A DNA stretch of 64,000 bases from Sclerodactyla briareus. Lineage: Eukaryota > Echinodermata > Holothuroidea > Dendrochirotida > Sclerodactylidae. Made by a program: the position numbers and the translations under genes. Below, piece after piece: positions 36,510 through 48,373 of the stretch. Location: the NCBI GenBank assembly GCA_026419785.1, contig JAODTK010005674.1, positions 237,618 through 301,617 of the forward strand, read 5' to 3'. The stretch's first letter is position 1. Each line of letters begins with the position of its first letter. The notes under the pieces are model-generated. The model did not search any database and was not told the DNA's origin. It saw nothing but the letters and a program-made list of their open reading frames with translations.

Positions 36510-38690
36510 GACAAGATTATGAAAAATCCTGTATCAAGTCAGTGACCACGGAGTGCATTCATGACGTGAAGACCAAGACTTGACCCATCGGCAACTGCAT
36601 AGTAGAGCCAACCTCGGAAAAATGAAAATCCAGTGACTGCTGGATTCAAACCAAGAATTTTTACCCTGGAAAGTGTCACTGATGACCACTCCAACATTTT
36701 CTGCAATTTCTTCGCAGACAGCCAGGGAGCCTTCCTTCTGTGCACGAGTTAATAGCGCCTACGCGGTCATATTCAACTTGCCACTCTGGTTTGTTTGCGC
36801 CTCTTCTTCATCCTAACAACCTATGCTCGTTCTTCTTCTCGGCACATTGTGTGCCTGGAAATATGCGCCTAGGATGTGTCTTCTACCTGTAACCTCCACA
36901 GCTGGATCGTTTTCTTACCTAGTCTCTAGCGGGGGGTTCTAACAATAGTGGGGCAACTACAGGCTCGCCCTGCCCCTGACACATTGTTAGGAAGAAAAAA
37001 ATAAAACAAAAAACCAAATCCCATGACAGTAGTCACTCATTTTATGAAGCTCACTTTACTCACAACCAGTATTGAATCACTGATGGGACATTATCAAGCC
37101 TATGATAGGCTGTCCTACTTTACCTTTATACCTTCATAGGTACCTAATGACCTGGGAGAAACCTAGCTCAACTTAGAAGTTTCCAGATTAACATGTGCAA
37201 CACTTCACCCTTCAAGCACCATTCAATCATCATTATGATGACAGATTATGGATAAATTGCTCCTGCCATCCTGCGTTATAACTCTTCCTGAAACATCATC
37301 AACATTTTACAGTGTTACTTTTTTGGGGGGTTCTTCACTTTTCACCTCTCTCGTTAGAATTCTAAAAGTTTCTTGAACTTGCATTCCCTCTATGCAGTGA
37401 AGTGAGAACCAAGTTGGTGTTGGCAGTAGTACAAACGACAAGAAAGACAACCTCTACTAGCTTACTTATAACAGAATCTTGTAATACAATTCTTTCATAT
37501 CATTTCTAATAACTAATATAAACGGGAGTGTGATGCTTTTGTTTTATCTTTGCTCCCAAATCACTGTGATTCCCTGGCTGATATTAGTTACTCCTCGAAT
37601 AGTGCTCAATTCCATGCAACTGATTCCTGACCAACAGAGCTGCCGCCATTACACAGTCCTTGTTCAATAACAACTTCAGGAGGAAACAAATAATGAACCT
37701 AATTAATGAATGGGTATTAAAAAGCTATGCTAAACATATTTACACAGTTCTATGCGTCTAATAATTTGTGATTTTGTGTCCCTAATGAGACCACAGTGAT
37801 ACTTGAATTAAATATTTTGGAGAAGAAATTTCACTGTTCCCCTGATCAGCTGACACAGAAATCAAGCCCCAGATATCAATAAATATGCTTTAATGAACGA
37901 CAGTTAATGCCACACTTCTTATCGGAATCAAGTACAACCATTAGACTGATAAACCCTAGCTCCAAAATGAAATGATTTCCTTGTATATCTGACTTTTATT
38001 GGTCAAAGTATTTTAGATTGGTTACACATGGTCAAGATTCTGATACAAACATAAGGAACACCTTTGGCCATGGGCCAAGGGTCGATTCTCATGGCTGACA
38101 GACTGCTCAATGAGCTGAGGCCTTACCCATTTACAATCGATCTACTTCAGCTTGACTCACAAGAAGGATGTGAGGTAACATTTACAGGCCTCTGGACTGA
38201 TAAAGATTGTCCATACCTGCTTCAAAAATAACTATACCGAGTACATGCGGGTTTCTTATATTCCACACGTGGCTTCGGACTTATGGATTCACCATGGAGA
38301 GGAAGAAAATCACATGTTGTTAAAACTCATGTGCATCAGTATATATTTCTAGGCAATCAACAAACTGCCAATAATTTAACTTGCCAATTCCTGGATCTTA
38401 TATTTTTTTTCAACAATTTCCGACAGAATTGGATAAGTTTTTCAAGTTATCATTGTACTTTAGAGCACCCAGAAGAGAAAAAAAAAGAAAAAAGAGAACA
38501 ATACATATTCAGTGGGGAACCTCCTACACAAAAGAGTTGCCAAAAGAATCAGGTGTTGCCCAGGTTCCCAACGTAGGGAGTGACAAGTATATACCACTCT
38601 CAAGACGTTGGTTAATGATGGTATAGATTGGGGTCCCCCCTCTCCATCTTTTCTCCTGTCCGACCATGAAGGTGACCAGGCCTCTATATC
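36510..38690. other. No recognisable gene; possible ZPR1 3' UTR or intergenic DNA
   Basis: AT-rich DNA lies between the satellite region and the ZPR1 stop at 38996. A TTTATT (AATAAA on the minus strand) at about 37996 could serve ZPR1 transcription, but nothing else supports it. A minus-strand ORF at 36539-36745 has no recognised motif. Confidence 0.4.
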
Positions 38691-38920
38691 TCATAACCCA
38701 GGTCATTGACAGGGTTTTTTGGGCAGCTCAACACCCCTGTCTTGCACTACTCAAATATACCTGTTGACATCCTAAAAAAACTTCGTTGCCACCCAAAATT
38801 TTGAAGATTTTTCTCTCCCATATCCGGTCATCGACAGGAGTTCTATATCAGGGTCTTACCCATGTCAACACCCCTGTCTTACACTCAAACATAACCTGTT
38901 GACACCCTATGAACAACCTT
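38690..38920. repeat. Two-copy tandem repeat, period about 125 bp
   Basis: GGTCATTGACAGGGTTTT ... CAACACCCCTGTCTTGCACT ... CCTGTTGACATCCT recurs as GGTCATCGACAGGAGTTCT ... CAACACCCCTGTCTTACACT ... CCTGTTGACACCCT. It sits just downstream of the ZPR1 stop codon on the minus strand. Confidence 0.75.
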
Positions 38921-38995
38921 CCTTTGCCAACCGGAATTCAAACCGTTCCTCTGTAAAGATGTCCCCTACCCTTCTTTAATTTCCTGATACCAATG

Positions 38996-39150
38996 TCACT
39001 CCTTTAAGCCCGGGAGCGAGTAGTCATTTTTGACCAGCTCAGTTTGGTAGTTTTCCGTTTTCATGTGGGTCAGCCCCATAACGTTATCTTCTTCTGCCTG
39101 TCATACTCCTCAATGGTCATCTCAGGATCTGGTTCCGGGGCGTATAAGTT
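38996..39150 (-). CDS. ZPR1: ZPR1, last coding exon with stop
   Basis: Acceptor CTCTCGCACAG. The translation NLYAPEPDPEMTIEEYDRQ matches human ZPR1 NVYAPEDDPEMKVERYKRT. After a one-base frame change it continues EEDNVMGLTHMKTENYQTEL, matching human NEELGLNDMKTEGYEAGL. It ends in LVKNDYSLPGLKE and a TGA at 38996-38998. This is the C-terminal part of the second beta-barrel (A/B) domain. The preceding exon appears to end out of phase (TACACAG where about TACNNACAG is expected), another likely indel. The C-terminal tail after YQTEL has no human equivalent that I recognise. Confidence 0.9.
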
Positions 39151-39267
39151 CTGTGCGAGAGACAGACAATGAAATCCATCAAAACTGATCAACTGACAAG
39201 TATCATCCACAGAAATACCCTATGATGCACCCAAGTCACACATGAATGATAAGTGGATAATGATAAA

Positions 39268-39358
39268 ATGCGGACCGATCTGTGAGCGTATAAACTGTCT
39301 GATAAACTTGAGAAACGCGGACCGATGTGTGAGCGTATAAATTGTCCGATAAACTGGA
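39268..39358. repeat. Two-copy 53-bp tandem repeat in ZPR1 intron
   Basis: GCGGACCGATCTGTGAGCGT followed by ATAAACTGTCTGATAAAC is repeated once with few changes. Confidence 0.75.
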
Positions 39359-39439
39359 ATGATAAAGTTGTTGACCCATCAGGAGATTGTTTACATTTGC
39401 CCACTTCTTAAGACCCATTCAGCTTCAGGCCGATCCAAG

Positions 39440-39820
39440 CGGCTGCTATTAAAACTGGTGCTATCAAAACTGGTACTCCCGCCTATTTACATAATTTGCT
39501 ACACACACAGAGTCAGCACAGACCTGTTTGCTCCCATCTTCAACATCAACTTCAGGTTCCCAGGTCTCGAACAAAAACATATGGTTGACCGGATCTTTAT
39601 TAAATATGTCCCGCTTATGGAACTCCCTTCCTGTTGAGTGAGGGGTCTCTTGACTCTATCGATCTTTTCAGACGTCATCTGAAAACTTTTCTTTTCCCAG
39701 TCCTAATGTTTCCACTGCACTCTCAGCACCCGTAAGCGCATTGAACAACTCTTTTGTTACAGTTTGCGCTATATAAGGCTGGTTTTAATTATATTATATA
39801 TATTATATTATTATATCATG
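39440..39820 (+). mobile_element. LINE 3' end, degraded (CR1/L2-like)
   Basis: Frame-shifted plus-strand translation gives a pattern typical of the end of CR1/L2-type ORF2. An R-F-P-G-type stretch is followed by LWNSLPV-like (TTATGGAACTCCCTTCCTGT), then a DLFRRHLKTFLFP-like segment near 39660-39700. Next come GCGCTATATAAG and a TATTATATTATTA tail, the usual 3' terminus of such elements. It is opposite in orientation to the host gene ZPR1. Only the last 130 codons or so remain. Confidence 0.7.
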
Positions 39821-40228
39821 GGCTTTTATCTTATTGTGATTGTCTTGATGTTCCTAGTAATAGGGAAATTTATTTCTTGGTATTACTTCATGTGACTTTC
39901 TTCCAATCTTGGTGCATTCCATTTCAAGTTCAAAGGCCAAAGACTGACAAATTCAAATGTTATTAAGAGCATCCAGGCATATTGAACACTTCCAATTAGG
40001 AGAGTGTCATTTTGCCCAAATCTCAGAATGTTGGCTAAATCAGATGTAGTAAGTAGCAGTTTTTCTTTCGCTTCTCTCTTGCTCAACATCCCCCTTTTGC
40101 TTGGAAAATATCTCCTCCATGTTTTGTGGGGTTCTTACCCAATTTCCATCTCCCAAAACTTGGGCAGTGTTCTCCATCCCATGTTCGCGATATGGTTGAG
40201 TCACTGGTTTTAGCGCATTCATATACAT

Positions 40229-40335
40229 GTGAGTTGGATCATTCTCTCTATTCGATGTCTATATGGAGAGCATTAGGTACATGTTATGTTTGGATCATTC
40301 TCTCTATCGGATGTCGGGGGAATGGAGAGCAAACA
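40229..40335. repeat. Two-copy 58-bp tandem duplication
   Basis: TTGGATCATTCTCTCTATTC followed by GATGTC...ATGGAGAGCA occurs at 40233 and again at about 40290, in a ZPR1 intron. Confidence 0.75.
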
Positions 40336-40612
40336 ATTACAAGTGTGACTACATGTCTCTTCCCATATACCTACTTATGGAAATAATTTGATGCTCGTAG
40401 GAATGGTACAACACTAATTAATGGGTGACCAGCTCTGCATTTCAAGTCCTTTGAAAACTTGCCTGATGCACAATACCCCACAAATATAACAGCAATTTGA
40501 ATTGAGTCATGCCATTCGAAATTGGAGATTCCAGTAACTTCAACAGTAGATTTCCCCTGACACCACTTGCAGTAGGGTAGAATTGAGTTCTCTCCTTCCA
40601 TCTGGGACGTAC

Positions 40613-40674
40613 CTGTGTAGCTGTTCCCAGCAGGATCATCTGGACTACAGTGACCTTGTACCTTTCCCAAGTAT
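40613..40674 (-). CDS. ZPR1: ZPR1, short exon with DDPAGNSY
   Basis: Acceptor TTCCCTAG and donor ACAG|GTACGT. The translation ILGKGT, then KVTVV, then DDPAGNSYT matches human [30 protein letters not shown] is the hallmark of the second ZPR1 A/B domain; a DDPSGNS version marks the first. The phase joins correctly to the upstream exon (...KLDQ|I). Two one-base frame changes are needed within 62 bp, at the Thr-Lys junction and just before the DDP. Confidence 0.88.
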
Positions 40675-42160
40675 CTAGGGAACGAAGGTGGATTCAGATT
40701 AATGATGATAAGCATAAAATGATAATATTAAATGCTAATGGTGAACATATTTGTGTTTGTAAATTGGTCCCCATAGTGTTGTCTTCTGCCAGAATGTGGA
40801 TGATAGAGGTGGGAGAGGAGGGGGAGGGGGTGGGTGTAAGGGAGGGGGGGGAGAGTAAATGTTTGCTAAGTGGAAGAAGGAACAAGTTTGATCTATCTAG
40901 CGACTGGTCCCAAGAGCAGGTACAAGACAGGGGAACAATAGACAACACCTACATGAATACTCTCCAAACAGGACTTTTTCAACTTAGCTCTTAAAGTTTG
41001 TTCTGAAGGACAGGTCTCCAGCCCAAAGTGGCAAAACATTCCAGACATGAGAGGCTGCATTGCAAATGATCGGTCCTCCATACTGGATAGTACCTAGTTA
41101 CCACAAGATAGATAGATCGACAGGATGTAGGGAGTGATGAGAGAGGTGATGTAATGTAGTGCTACCATTTGAAGCCTTCCATGTGAGTAAGGCATTTTTA
41201 TAATTTATTGCACCCCTTACTGTAGTCCCAGTGCATATCTTGAATGGGGGAATGTGGTTCAAATCTGTCAGTCGGACTTTAACCTCTGGCGCAATGTTCT
41301 AAATAAGCTGAGGCCTATTAAGTTGTTTGTCAGGAATGTTCAAGAGAAGCAAATTACAATTGTCAAACAAACCTAACGCATGCATACGATTTTCTGATGA
41401 ATTTTAACGGATTGATTAAAGTAGCCTGATACAAAATTTTCTAAAACCTGGTTTCATGGTATAACATTCGTCGACATAACCCCCGAATGAGGAGCAGTGG
41501 AAACGGTTAATTAGGAGTCCCAATTCGATACTGATTAGCTGTCTTTACGTTTGTTGCCTTTGAAACACCATTCCGTCGGCTAGCACTCACATATCAAGGC
41601 AAGGGGTCATTTGACTCCCATCTTGCATTCTCTTTATAAGGCTGGGGTTCCATAGAGTGTATGCGTGTCTGGGCTGGATGTGAAAATCCATATTTACGAA
41701 AACACACTTTGTTTTAGGAGAGAAATCATCGTAATGTTATGCAAAAAGACCATAAAATGCAGCAGCCCATCATATTGTCGTTGCTTGGCTTTTCAAGGGA
41801 AGATATTCCATGATTCATTCGCATGATACGCATCCGTTATGCAACCGGTACATGTGCTTCTTTCACCTATTCAGTGTTGGTCCTCTGCCTTCTTATATTT
41901 TTTTTTTTTTTTGTGGACGATATCTATCTTTGGGGGGCAAACCTAAATAGGACATATTAAGATACTGGCCCCTGCTCAGTCAACGTTAAACTGGCCAATT
42001 TTTCAACATGCGTACAGTATGCTCATGGAATCCAGCCTTATAATTCACAGAACATTGAGAATATTATAGCCCTTTTGTCCACCCATAAGCCTGTCCCAAT
42101 ATTTGGGTCGTGAATATTGGCAAAATCAATTCAGGGTCGTTACAATGCAATTGAGAATGG
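40675..42160. other. ZPR1 intron, no gene seen
   Basis: It contains G-rich runs (40805-40855) and a T-run (41898-41912). The short ORFs here are not conserved. Confidence 0.5.
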
Positions 42161-42166
42161 AACAGA

Positions 42167-42240
42167 GGGGATTAGCTCAGTAGTAGAGCTCCAGGACTGA
42201 AGATCAATAGATTGTGAGTTTTCCAATCCAATTGAAAGCC
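42167..42240 (+). mobile_element. tRNA-Phe-like SINE head or tRNA pseudogene
   Basis: GGGGATTAGCTCAGTAGTAG followed by AGCTCCAGGACTGAAGATCA gives a box A (TAGCTCAGTNGTAGAGC) and an anticodon loop CTGAAGA with GAA, as in tRNA-Phe. A T-arm-like GTGAGTTTTCCAATCC follows with a corrupted box B. Stems do not close properly, so it is not a working tRNA gene. The next 200 bp up to a TATAAATCTGAATCTTAATC stretch may be the SINE body. Confidence 0.6.
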
Positions 42241-42632
42241 AGTGCTGTTAGACAAGGCTGTCCCTCGAGGTGTCTCACGGGCTACCAACGTGCACAAGTG
42301 GGTTGCCTGCGAGGTAACAGAAGTAGGCGCCGCTGCGTTGGCTTGCCAGGGGTGTAGTGGTTTTGTAAGGGGTAATTCGGGTGGTGCAGGCATGGTCTTC
42401 ATCAGGTTACCAATACCCAGGGGATTAATTCGCTAGTCGTGTGAAGAGGTGCTGCTGCCTTGATACAAGACTATAAATCTGAATCTTAATCTTTATGCCA
42501 TCAGAGCAATAGTTAACAATGGTAACAGAAAAAAAAATTGTTGCTTTCAATAGACAGTATGTTATATTGCTGATGAGAAGTAGTCCTTGATTTTTCCAAG
42601 CAGGTTGTACATATTGAAGAATATGACCTCAC

Positions 42633-42830
42633 CTGATCAAGCTTCTCCACAAATTCCTGATCTCCGAGTATCCTCTCGTTGGTGGCGCTGTCACCAGAGG
42701 TGAAGGGCTCTCGGACGGAAGTCGCTCTTGATGGTATCAATCATACCCTCGATGGTGGAGAATTTTCCGGCATAATTCATCAGATAAGAATCAACTGCAG
42801 CTCTGGTATCGTGAACTGCACGTCTCAGGA
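42633..42830 (-). CDS. ZPR1: ZPR1, exon with SETCS-IPEL and GKFSTIEG
   Basis: Acceptor TTTTCTTCTAG and donor GATCAG|GTGAGG. It reads SETCSFTIPELQL, then AGKFSTIEGMIDTIKSDF, then SPFTSGDSATNERILGDQ and EFVEKLDQ. Human ZPR1 has [38 protein letters not shown]...[26 protein letters not shown]. This is the linker and first half of the second A/B domain. Frame changes: an extra T after the first codon is cancelled by a missing T six codons later. Another change falls near IL/MN and one after RPRA. The exon phases match both neighbours (K|S and Q|I). Confidence 0.92.
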
Positions 42831-43239
42831 CTAGAAGAAAACACCAGGAGTAAAATTTAAGCTTTCATGCCAAGTCGTTTTAGGGTAATGGTAAGACTAA
42901 GCTAGTGAACTTTGGCAGTTTGTATGAAAATCACATTAAATGATATTCATCGGTACAGAGAGGTTACAGAGATCAAGAGATGTGGGTTATCAAGTATGAT
43001 TGGGCCTTCCATCAGGGACACACAGGGGACCATGTTAGGTCTTGCTGGTGGGGACATAGCCCCTGGGAGCCAGTCATTTAATGCATTAGAGGACATGGGT
43101 CATCAAACATATTTATTAATAATTATTAATATATGTATTTTATAAATTGAAAATGGTTCCCTTTTCTTTTAAAATGAATTTCCAAATCCCCAATGCAACT
43201 ACGCAGTAAACTTTGGAACGAAAAATGGCATAATAGGGT

Positions 43240-43660
43240 TAGCCGGCAACCAGGAGGGTTGTCGGTGTCAGCTGTATTCACTCGCCTTACGGATTAGCTT
43301 ATCTTTTCAGAGATGGCTTGTGTGGGATAGGGACATCTCAATGCTGGAGGATTTTGTCCAATGAAAGGTTTGGAATGTCCCTAGTAGCTGGATAGTGAGT
43401 GGATAAGCGTGCAAGGGACAGGAAGGGAAGTGGCTTTCTTTCGAGTGAGCAGCCCCATGGCAGACCGTCTTAATTTCGTTGTAATTTAGTTATATTAGTT
43501 GTATCTTAAGGTGGGACCGGTGGTCGTTTTTTTATGCGGAGACAGTTTCCAACCAGTGACTCTTATTTACCTGACCACATACTGTGTTTGGATTATTTTT
43601 TTTAGTGGCCTTTTACTGCGCTGCGTTACCCACGGAAAAGCCAATGTCGTGTCTTGCTAA
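43240..43660. repeat. Duplicated block A
   Basis: It aligns with 45118-45455 plus 46184-46260. Shared landmarks are GACATCTCAATGCTGGAGGA, GTGGAATGTCCCTA, CCATGGCAGACTGTCTTA, TTCGTTGTAATTTA, GGAGACAGTTTC, TTATTTACCTGAC, ACATACTGTGTTTG and CGCTGCGTTACCCACCGGAA. This copy lacks the LINE insertion found in block B and so shows the empty site. Confidence 0.8.
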
Positions 43661-43689
43661 CAGATGTCCTCTCAGCGACATCTCTTTAC

Positions 43690-44950
43690 AGGGTAACACA
43701 GGTCCTTTTGCTCCCGTGCCGGAAGGTAAGGGTAGCTATATCACCATTGGAAAGAAAAACGGTGACTGGTATGGATAAGCTGTCCTGGCTAGCCACGTTG
43801 ATGCCACACTAAGACTCAGCTGTATATCGAGTAAAGATGGGGTGTCAATTCCCGCCCATGGTGTGCATGCCGACGTCTGAAACGTTACTACGGACAGAAA
43901 GACTCAGCTGGGCGACGAAGATTATTATGAGGAGGGATAAGGCGTAACGCTAAGGTCTCACCGTCACCACGGACGAATCAACGAGACCGCAGCACACCCA
44001 GGGGGAAAGAACAACTGGTGCCAGCACCCAACCAATAGGCATTCAGTGTCGCCAGACTACAATAAGATCGACAAGGGTAGTGATCAGATAACGTCATTAA
44101 TCCGGGGAAAGTGTATTGCGAAATGAAGAAAGAACAGTATTGTAGGAAAGCGATTGCCTAGGCAGTACGATGCCTGTGGATCATGACTGTATTTCAAGCT
44201 CACGAAGGAGGAGTCATGGGATGGGTAAACCCAACCTGTCAGGTAATGAGGACCAGTCCGGAAATCTGCCCTCCCTAGGTATGTGCAAAATGGGGGACGA
44301 AAACATACAGTGGAGTTAGTTATGATGGTTGGTTTGCAATACCAAGATTTCTGGGTGCATAAATAATGAACTAGTGTTTCAGTGATTCGGCGTCTCCAGG
44401 AAAAGATGCACCGGCAAGAAGTTAGTGAGAAGTCTTTAGTGGGAGTCTGCCTTTTGACACCAGCTCCATTAGTTTCCCCGGTTAATCTCCGAGGACGTTC
44501 AGCACAATGTCAACGGCAGGTGGTAGGCGGGTTCGGCCGGAGGAAGGACAACAGCGACAGTACAGGTATACGACCCAAGAGTGTAGGAGTGGGGACCGGT
44601 AAGGGGCAAGAAGCTATGGGCCGTTCGCCAACACCCAAAAGAGGAAGGAGGGAAACAGGCGGTTTTTGTGACTCCTGGGTCCTTGATCATCGGATCCCCT
44701 GAGTTACAGAGGACGGGACCGCCTCAGGAGGGTACGGGTGACTCACGTATATGAGTGTCCCTATGAGGGCTACAAGGTGAGGGGACAAATGTACCCATTT
44801 TTCACACGCGCCCACGGCATCGGCAAAGGATGGATCAGACCATGGACCCATTTCACCAGGGGCCTCTGGACCCTACGCCCCCAATGGGTACCCCTACTAC
44901 GAGGCCTGGCACGAGATGTAGACGGCAATGAGGCAGCAGCTACAGTTAAC
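43690..44950 (+). other. GC-richer, coding-like segment of unknown identity
   Basis: GC content is visibly higher than in the flanks. An acceptor-like TCTCTTTACAG at 43681-43691 opens onto GNTGPFAPVPEGKGSYITIG and then GKKNGDWYG. Frame-shifted plus-strand stretches further on include RLSCISSKDGVSIPAHG, SPDYNKIDKGSD and, near a TAG at 44911, ISPGASGPYAPNGYPYYEAW. This could be broken exonic sequence of another gene on the strand opposite to ZPR1, or part of a mobile element. I do not recognise a family and do not assign a function. Confidence 0.3.
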
Positions 44951-45117
44951 CAAAATCGCTTTGTCTTTTTTATTTTGTCTGTACCATGATGATGAGTCAT
45001 CCATTAAATTTAAAAAGGGCGGGTTTTGGATTTTGTTGTAATTTTCCGTGCTCACCAGTGTTTATTGGCACCTTGTTGTAAAATATGAGGGCATATTTTG
45101 GTTTAGAAGTAGGGAGT

Positions 45118-46260
45118 ATAGCCAGTAACCCAGGCTGATTGTGTCAGCTGCATCCACTCCTAGGGTTTGCCGCCCGTTGTTAGGGACGGGCTTTGTGTTG
45201 GCCAGAGACATCTCAATGCTGGAGGATTTGTCCAATGAGAGTGGAATGTCCCTAATGTAGCTAGCTGTGTAGCGAGTGGTTACAGGACAGGCAGGGAGGG
45301 AGTGGGATTCTTTCGTTGTAAGCGGCCATGGCAGACTGTCTTACTTTCCGTTGTAATTTATTTATATAGCTGGTACTTCAGAAGTGCATTTTAGGTGGGG
45401 CACTGGTTCTCATTTTTTATTTGGAGACAGTTTCACATTTATTTACCTGACACATGTCTGGCAACTACCTGGAAACAACAAGGGAATTTACTAACCTGGG
45501 AATAATTATTCAAGATGACCTGGGATGGACTAAACAGACACATCATGCAGTTACTAAGGCAACCAGAGTATTGAATTTTCATTAAACGTAAACTTTTACC
45601 ATGTGCTCCAAACAAGTTAAGGAGAAGCTGTATATGTACTCTGGTCAGGCATCACCTGGAATATGGAGTGGCAGCCTGGCACCCATACAAGAAATGTCAA
45701 CAGTCCGCACTCGAGAAGGTGCAGAACAGAGCAGCTAGATTTGTGCAAGGTGATTACAGACAAACAAGTAGTGTCTCAGACATGGTAAATTCCCTGGGTG
45801 GAAAAACCTAACTGACCGGCGTGAAATACACCATTAACTCAACTTTATAAGATCATCAGCCAAGATATAGATATTGACCCATCAAGTTACATCAAGGCAA
45901 AGCCGCAGAGATCAAGGAGGGGGAACAGTATGCAATTTGAAATGCCTCAATCACATCATCATCTTTGGTAATTCGTTTTTTCCAGCACTTGAGAATCTGG
46001 AATGGACTGCCCCAGGATGTTATTGATGTCAAGACTCATGAGATAATCAGAGGGAAATTTTGTGCCTACTTGAATTTTAGTAATACGAATTAATTGAATT
46101 TTTGACAGCCACTCCTAGTGACCTCCTAGTTAAGCTCTCCCTCGTGGAAGATTCAGGAGGAAACCAGCAAAGTACAAAGTAAGTACATACTGTGTTTGTA
46201 TTTTTTTGGAATGCCAATTACTCGCTGCGTTACCCACCGGAAGCCGGCCAGTCAACCCAA
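45118..46260. repeat. Duplicated block B, split by a LINE insertion
   Basis: 45118-45455 and 46184-46260 together align with block A (43240-43660). The break falls in TTATTTACCTGACACAT, exactly where the LINE fragment begins. The last part of the block in one frame reads SLRYPPEAGQSTQQYTGKQT, of unknown meaning. Confidence 0.8.
45456..46183 (+). mobile_element. 5'-truncated LINE: reverse transcriptase C-terminal region, frame-shifted
   Basis: Translation shows a LGIIIQDDLGWTKQ-type phrase, ATRVLNF then IKR, VKEKLYM, LEYGVAAWHPYKK, SALEKVQNRAARFVQGDY and LTQLYKI. This is the standard order in the thumb region of CR1/jockey/RTE-type non-LTR reverse transcriptases. The reading frame breaks several times. 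The insertion is flanked by ACAT on both sides and lies in duplicated block B but not block A. Only the last 220 codons or so are present, so it is inactive. Confidence 0.85.
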
Positions 46261-48373
46261 CAGTACACCGGCAAACAAACCGGCTTCAGCAAGCGTTATA
46301 GTATGAAGGTGCAAGTAGAAGGGTTTGCATAAACAACACCTATGGTGACCCGGCCCCTTTGATAGCATTGTTGGTGTTCATCCGGGTTCTGTACTAGGTC
46401 CTTTCTGTTCATCATTTTGCTTGAGGCCTTGTCTGCAGATAGTCTCACAGCTGGCTGACCTTTATGCTGATGACAGGCAAGCAAGCAAGCAAGCTTTGGA
46501 AGTGATGATCCCTGGGCCTTATTGACTCGGTTCATTCATGTGGAGTTCGATTGCCAGGTGTGGCCCAGTAATTCCATTTTTCTTTGCTGTCTAGTCTTGT
46601 TCAAGACTCGATGACTCATTTTGTGATCCAGCAACCATTTATTTTTAAGTGATATCGAAGGTTTATAGCTACAACTACTCCACCTACAGATTCTTGAGTA
46701 TAACCCCGATATCGAGTCTTGTTAGACTGTAGAAAGGCTTTCCTACGGTAATACTGAGAGGACAGTCCGACACCGCGAGTGATGACTAATCGCGCTAATT
46801 TTGCTCCTTAATATCACAAATTCCACTAGTCGTCATCTCCATACCCGTACCCCCACCAGTACTTGCCAGCTGGGCCTAATTGGTTGTATCCTTCGCGAGC
46901 TTCGCCAGGTCGAGTTCATCCTTCATCAATCACCACACTGGCGATGTAACAGGCAAAATTTAATTAAGAAGCCAAACTCCACAAGGCCCGCATATATGCA
47001 CAGCGGGCATTAATACAGTTACCAATGACACACTGAGAAATGACTTGATTGGCCGCTTTTAAACAATATAATCAATATGAGCATGTAATTAGACGATTGT
47101 GCGAGGGTTACACCTGATATATATGTAAAACAACTAGAGGGTGTAATACGCGTATGCCAGGGCGATTAAAAGACACAATAGTCTAAACATTAGACTATCA
47201 GCTGTCCTGCCAAGATCCACAAGAAATGCTCAGGGACCAATTGTAGAATTTTTCATGACCATAACTTCATCTGCAGCACTTTACCTAGTCTTGTGTTCAG
47301 ACGTTTTGACAACCCTGCCCAATATGCGCTTTCCTTGCTTGTGTATCCTGTTACACATTTCTGAGGTGGTCCCGCAGTAACCTGCAGGGTTTCACAACTG
47401 GAACAACGTCTGGCCAGATTGCAGGGCCCCCAGCGGGTCCTCTTATAAGAAAGTTGCTTCCCATATTGGAGGGGGCAGCGCGAATCGCGGAACGGAGAGA
47501 GAGTACACACCCCCAGACAATTGGACAAGACGAGAGCTGTGGTTGCCAATCAAAATGCATATTTTTTTTATTGCAGCCAGTATGGTAATATTCACTCAAA
47601 CGAGTGAGGGAATAAAATGAATAATCGTCTTAACACAAGACTACACTTTACCAAGTAGAAGAGTTCTGTGAAAGTGACCAAGAACCATCTAACCTACTGA
47701 TGTGGATTGAAAGAGGATAATGATAATGAGACCGTGTCGCTCTCTTATTGCTGGTTCACCGAACAGTTTCTATGTATAACACCTGCGACCAGAGACTGTT
47801 GCCCAAAAAGTGCCTGTAAACTTTTTTATAATGCATCTGATTGAGGGGATATCTGTCAAGGCATCCGAGTACCTGTTACAATTTTCAACACTTCCCCAAA
47901 TTTTTAGGGAGGGGAGGACCATTTTATATTGCGTCCCTGGGGCAACAAAAATGTTGGGGGTCATGTCCTCCCATCTCCCCTCACTGGAGTGCCTCAATTT
48001 CAGCTTAACCAGCACCACCTATGGTCCTCTCTCAGTTGTGTTCATTGTTCCTTGCCTATGTTTTAAAACCTCGAAGAATCCCAAACGATTCGATTGAAAG
48101 TTGACAAGACAGCCTACTAGAGGGTTCATCGATATTTTAGCTGGAATATGGCTTTACCTTGACTGTATTTATTTAAATAGAAGAAGCACAGAGTCTCTTC
48201 GTCCAACTATGTGATGTTTCTGTCCTCATAGGAGATGAAGAGTGATTGTGGTCAGAGGGGGAAACTGATTTAGTATTATTGGGGCCCATCATTGTAGATT
48301 ACATAGAGGCCATGCATATACACCTGTAAATGTGTATTATGACAGTATTATGTTCCCCCATGCCCCCCTCCCC
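46261..48373. other. ZPR1 intron, no gene seen
   Basis: AT-rich DNA. The ORFs at 46801-47013 (plus) and 47253-47599 (minus) have no recognised domain. The latter overlaps a moderately GC-rich patch that may be transposon-derived. Confidence 0.4.

Noticed and set aside
42167-42240. Functional tRNA-Phe gene
   Set aside because: The acceptor stem does not pair and box B is corrupted, so it is better read as a SINE head or pseudogene.
47253-47599. Minus-strand gene fragment
   Set aside because: Two overlapping ORFs with moderate GC content, but no motif and no match to missing ZPR1 exons.
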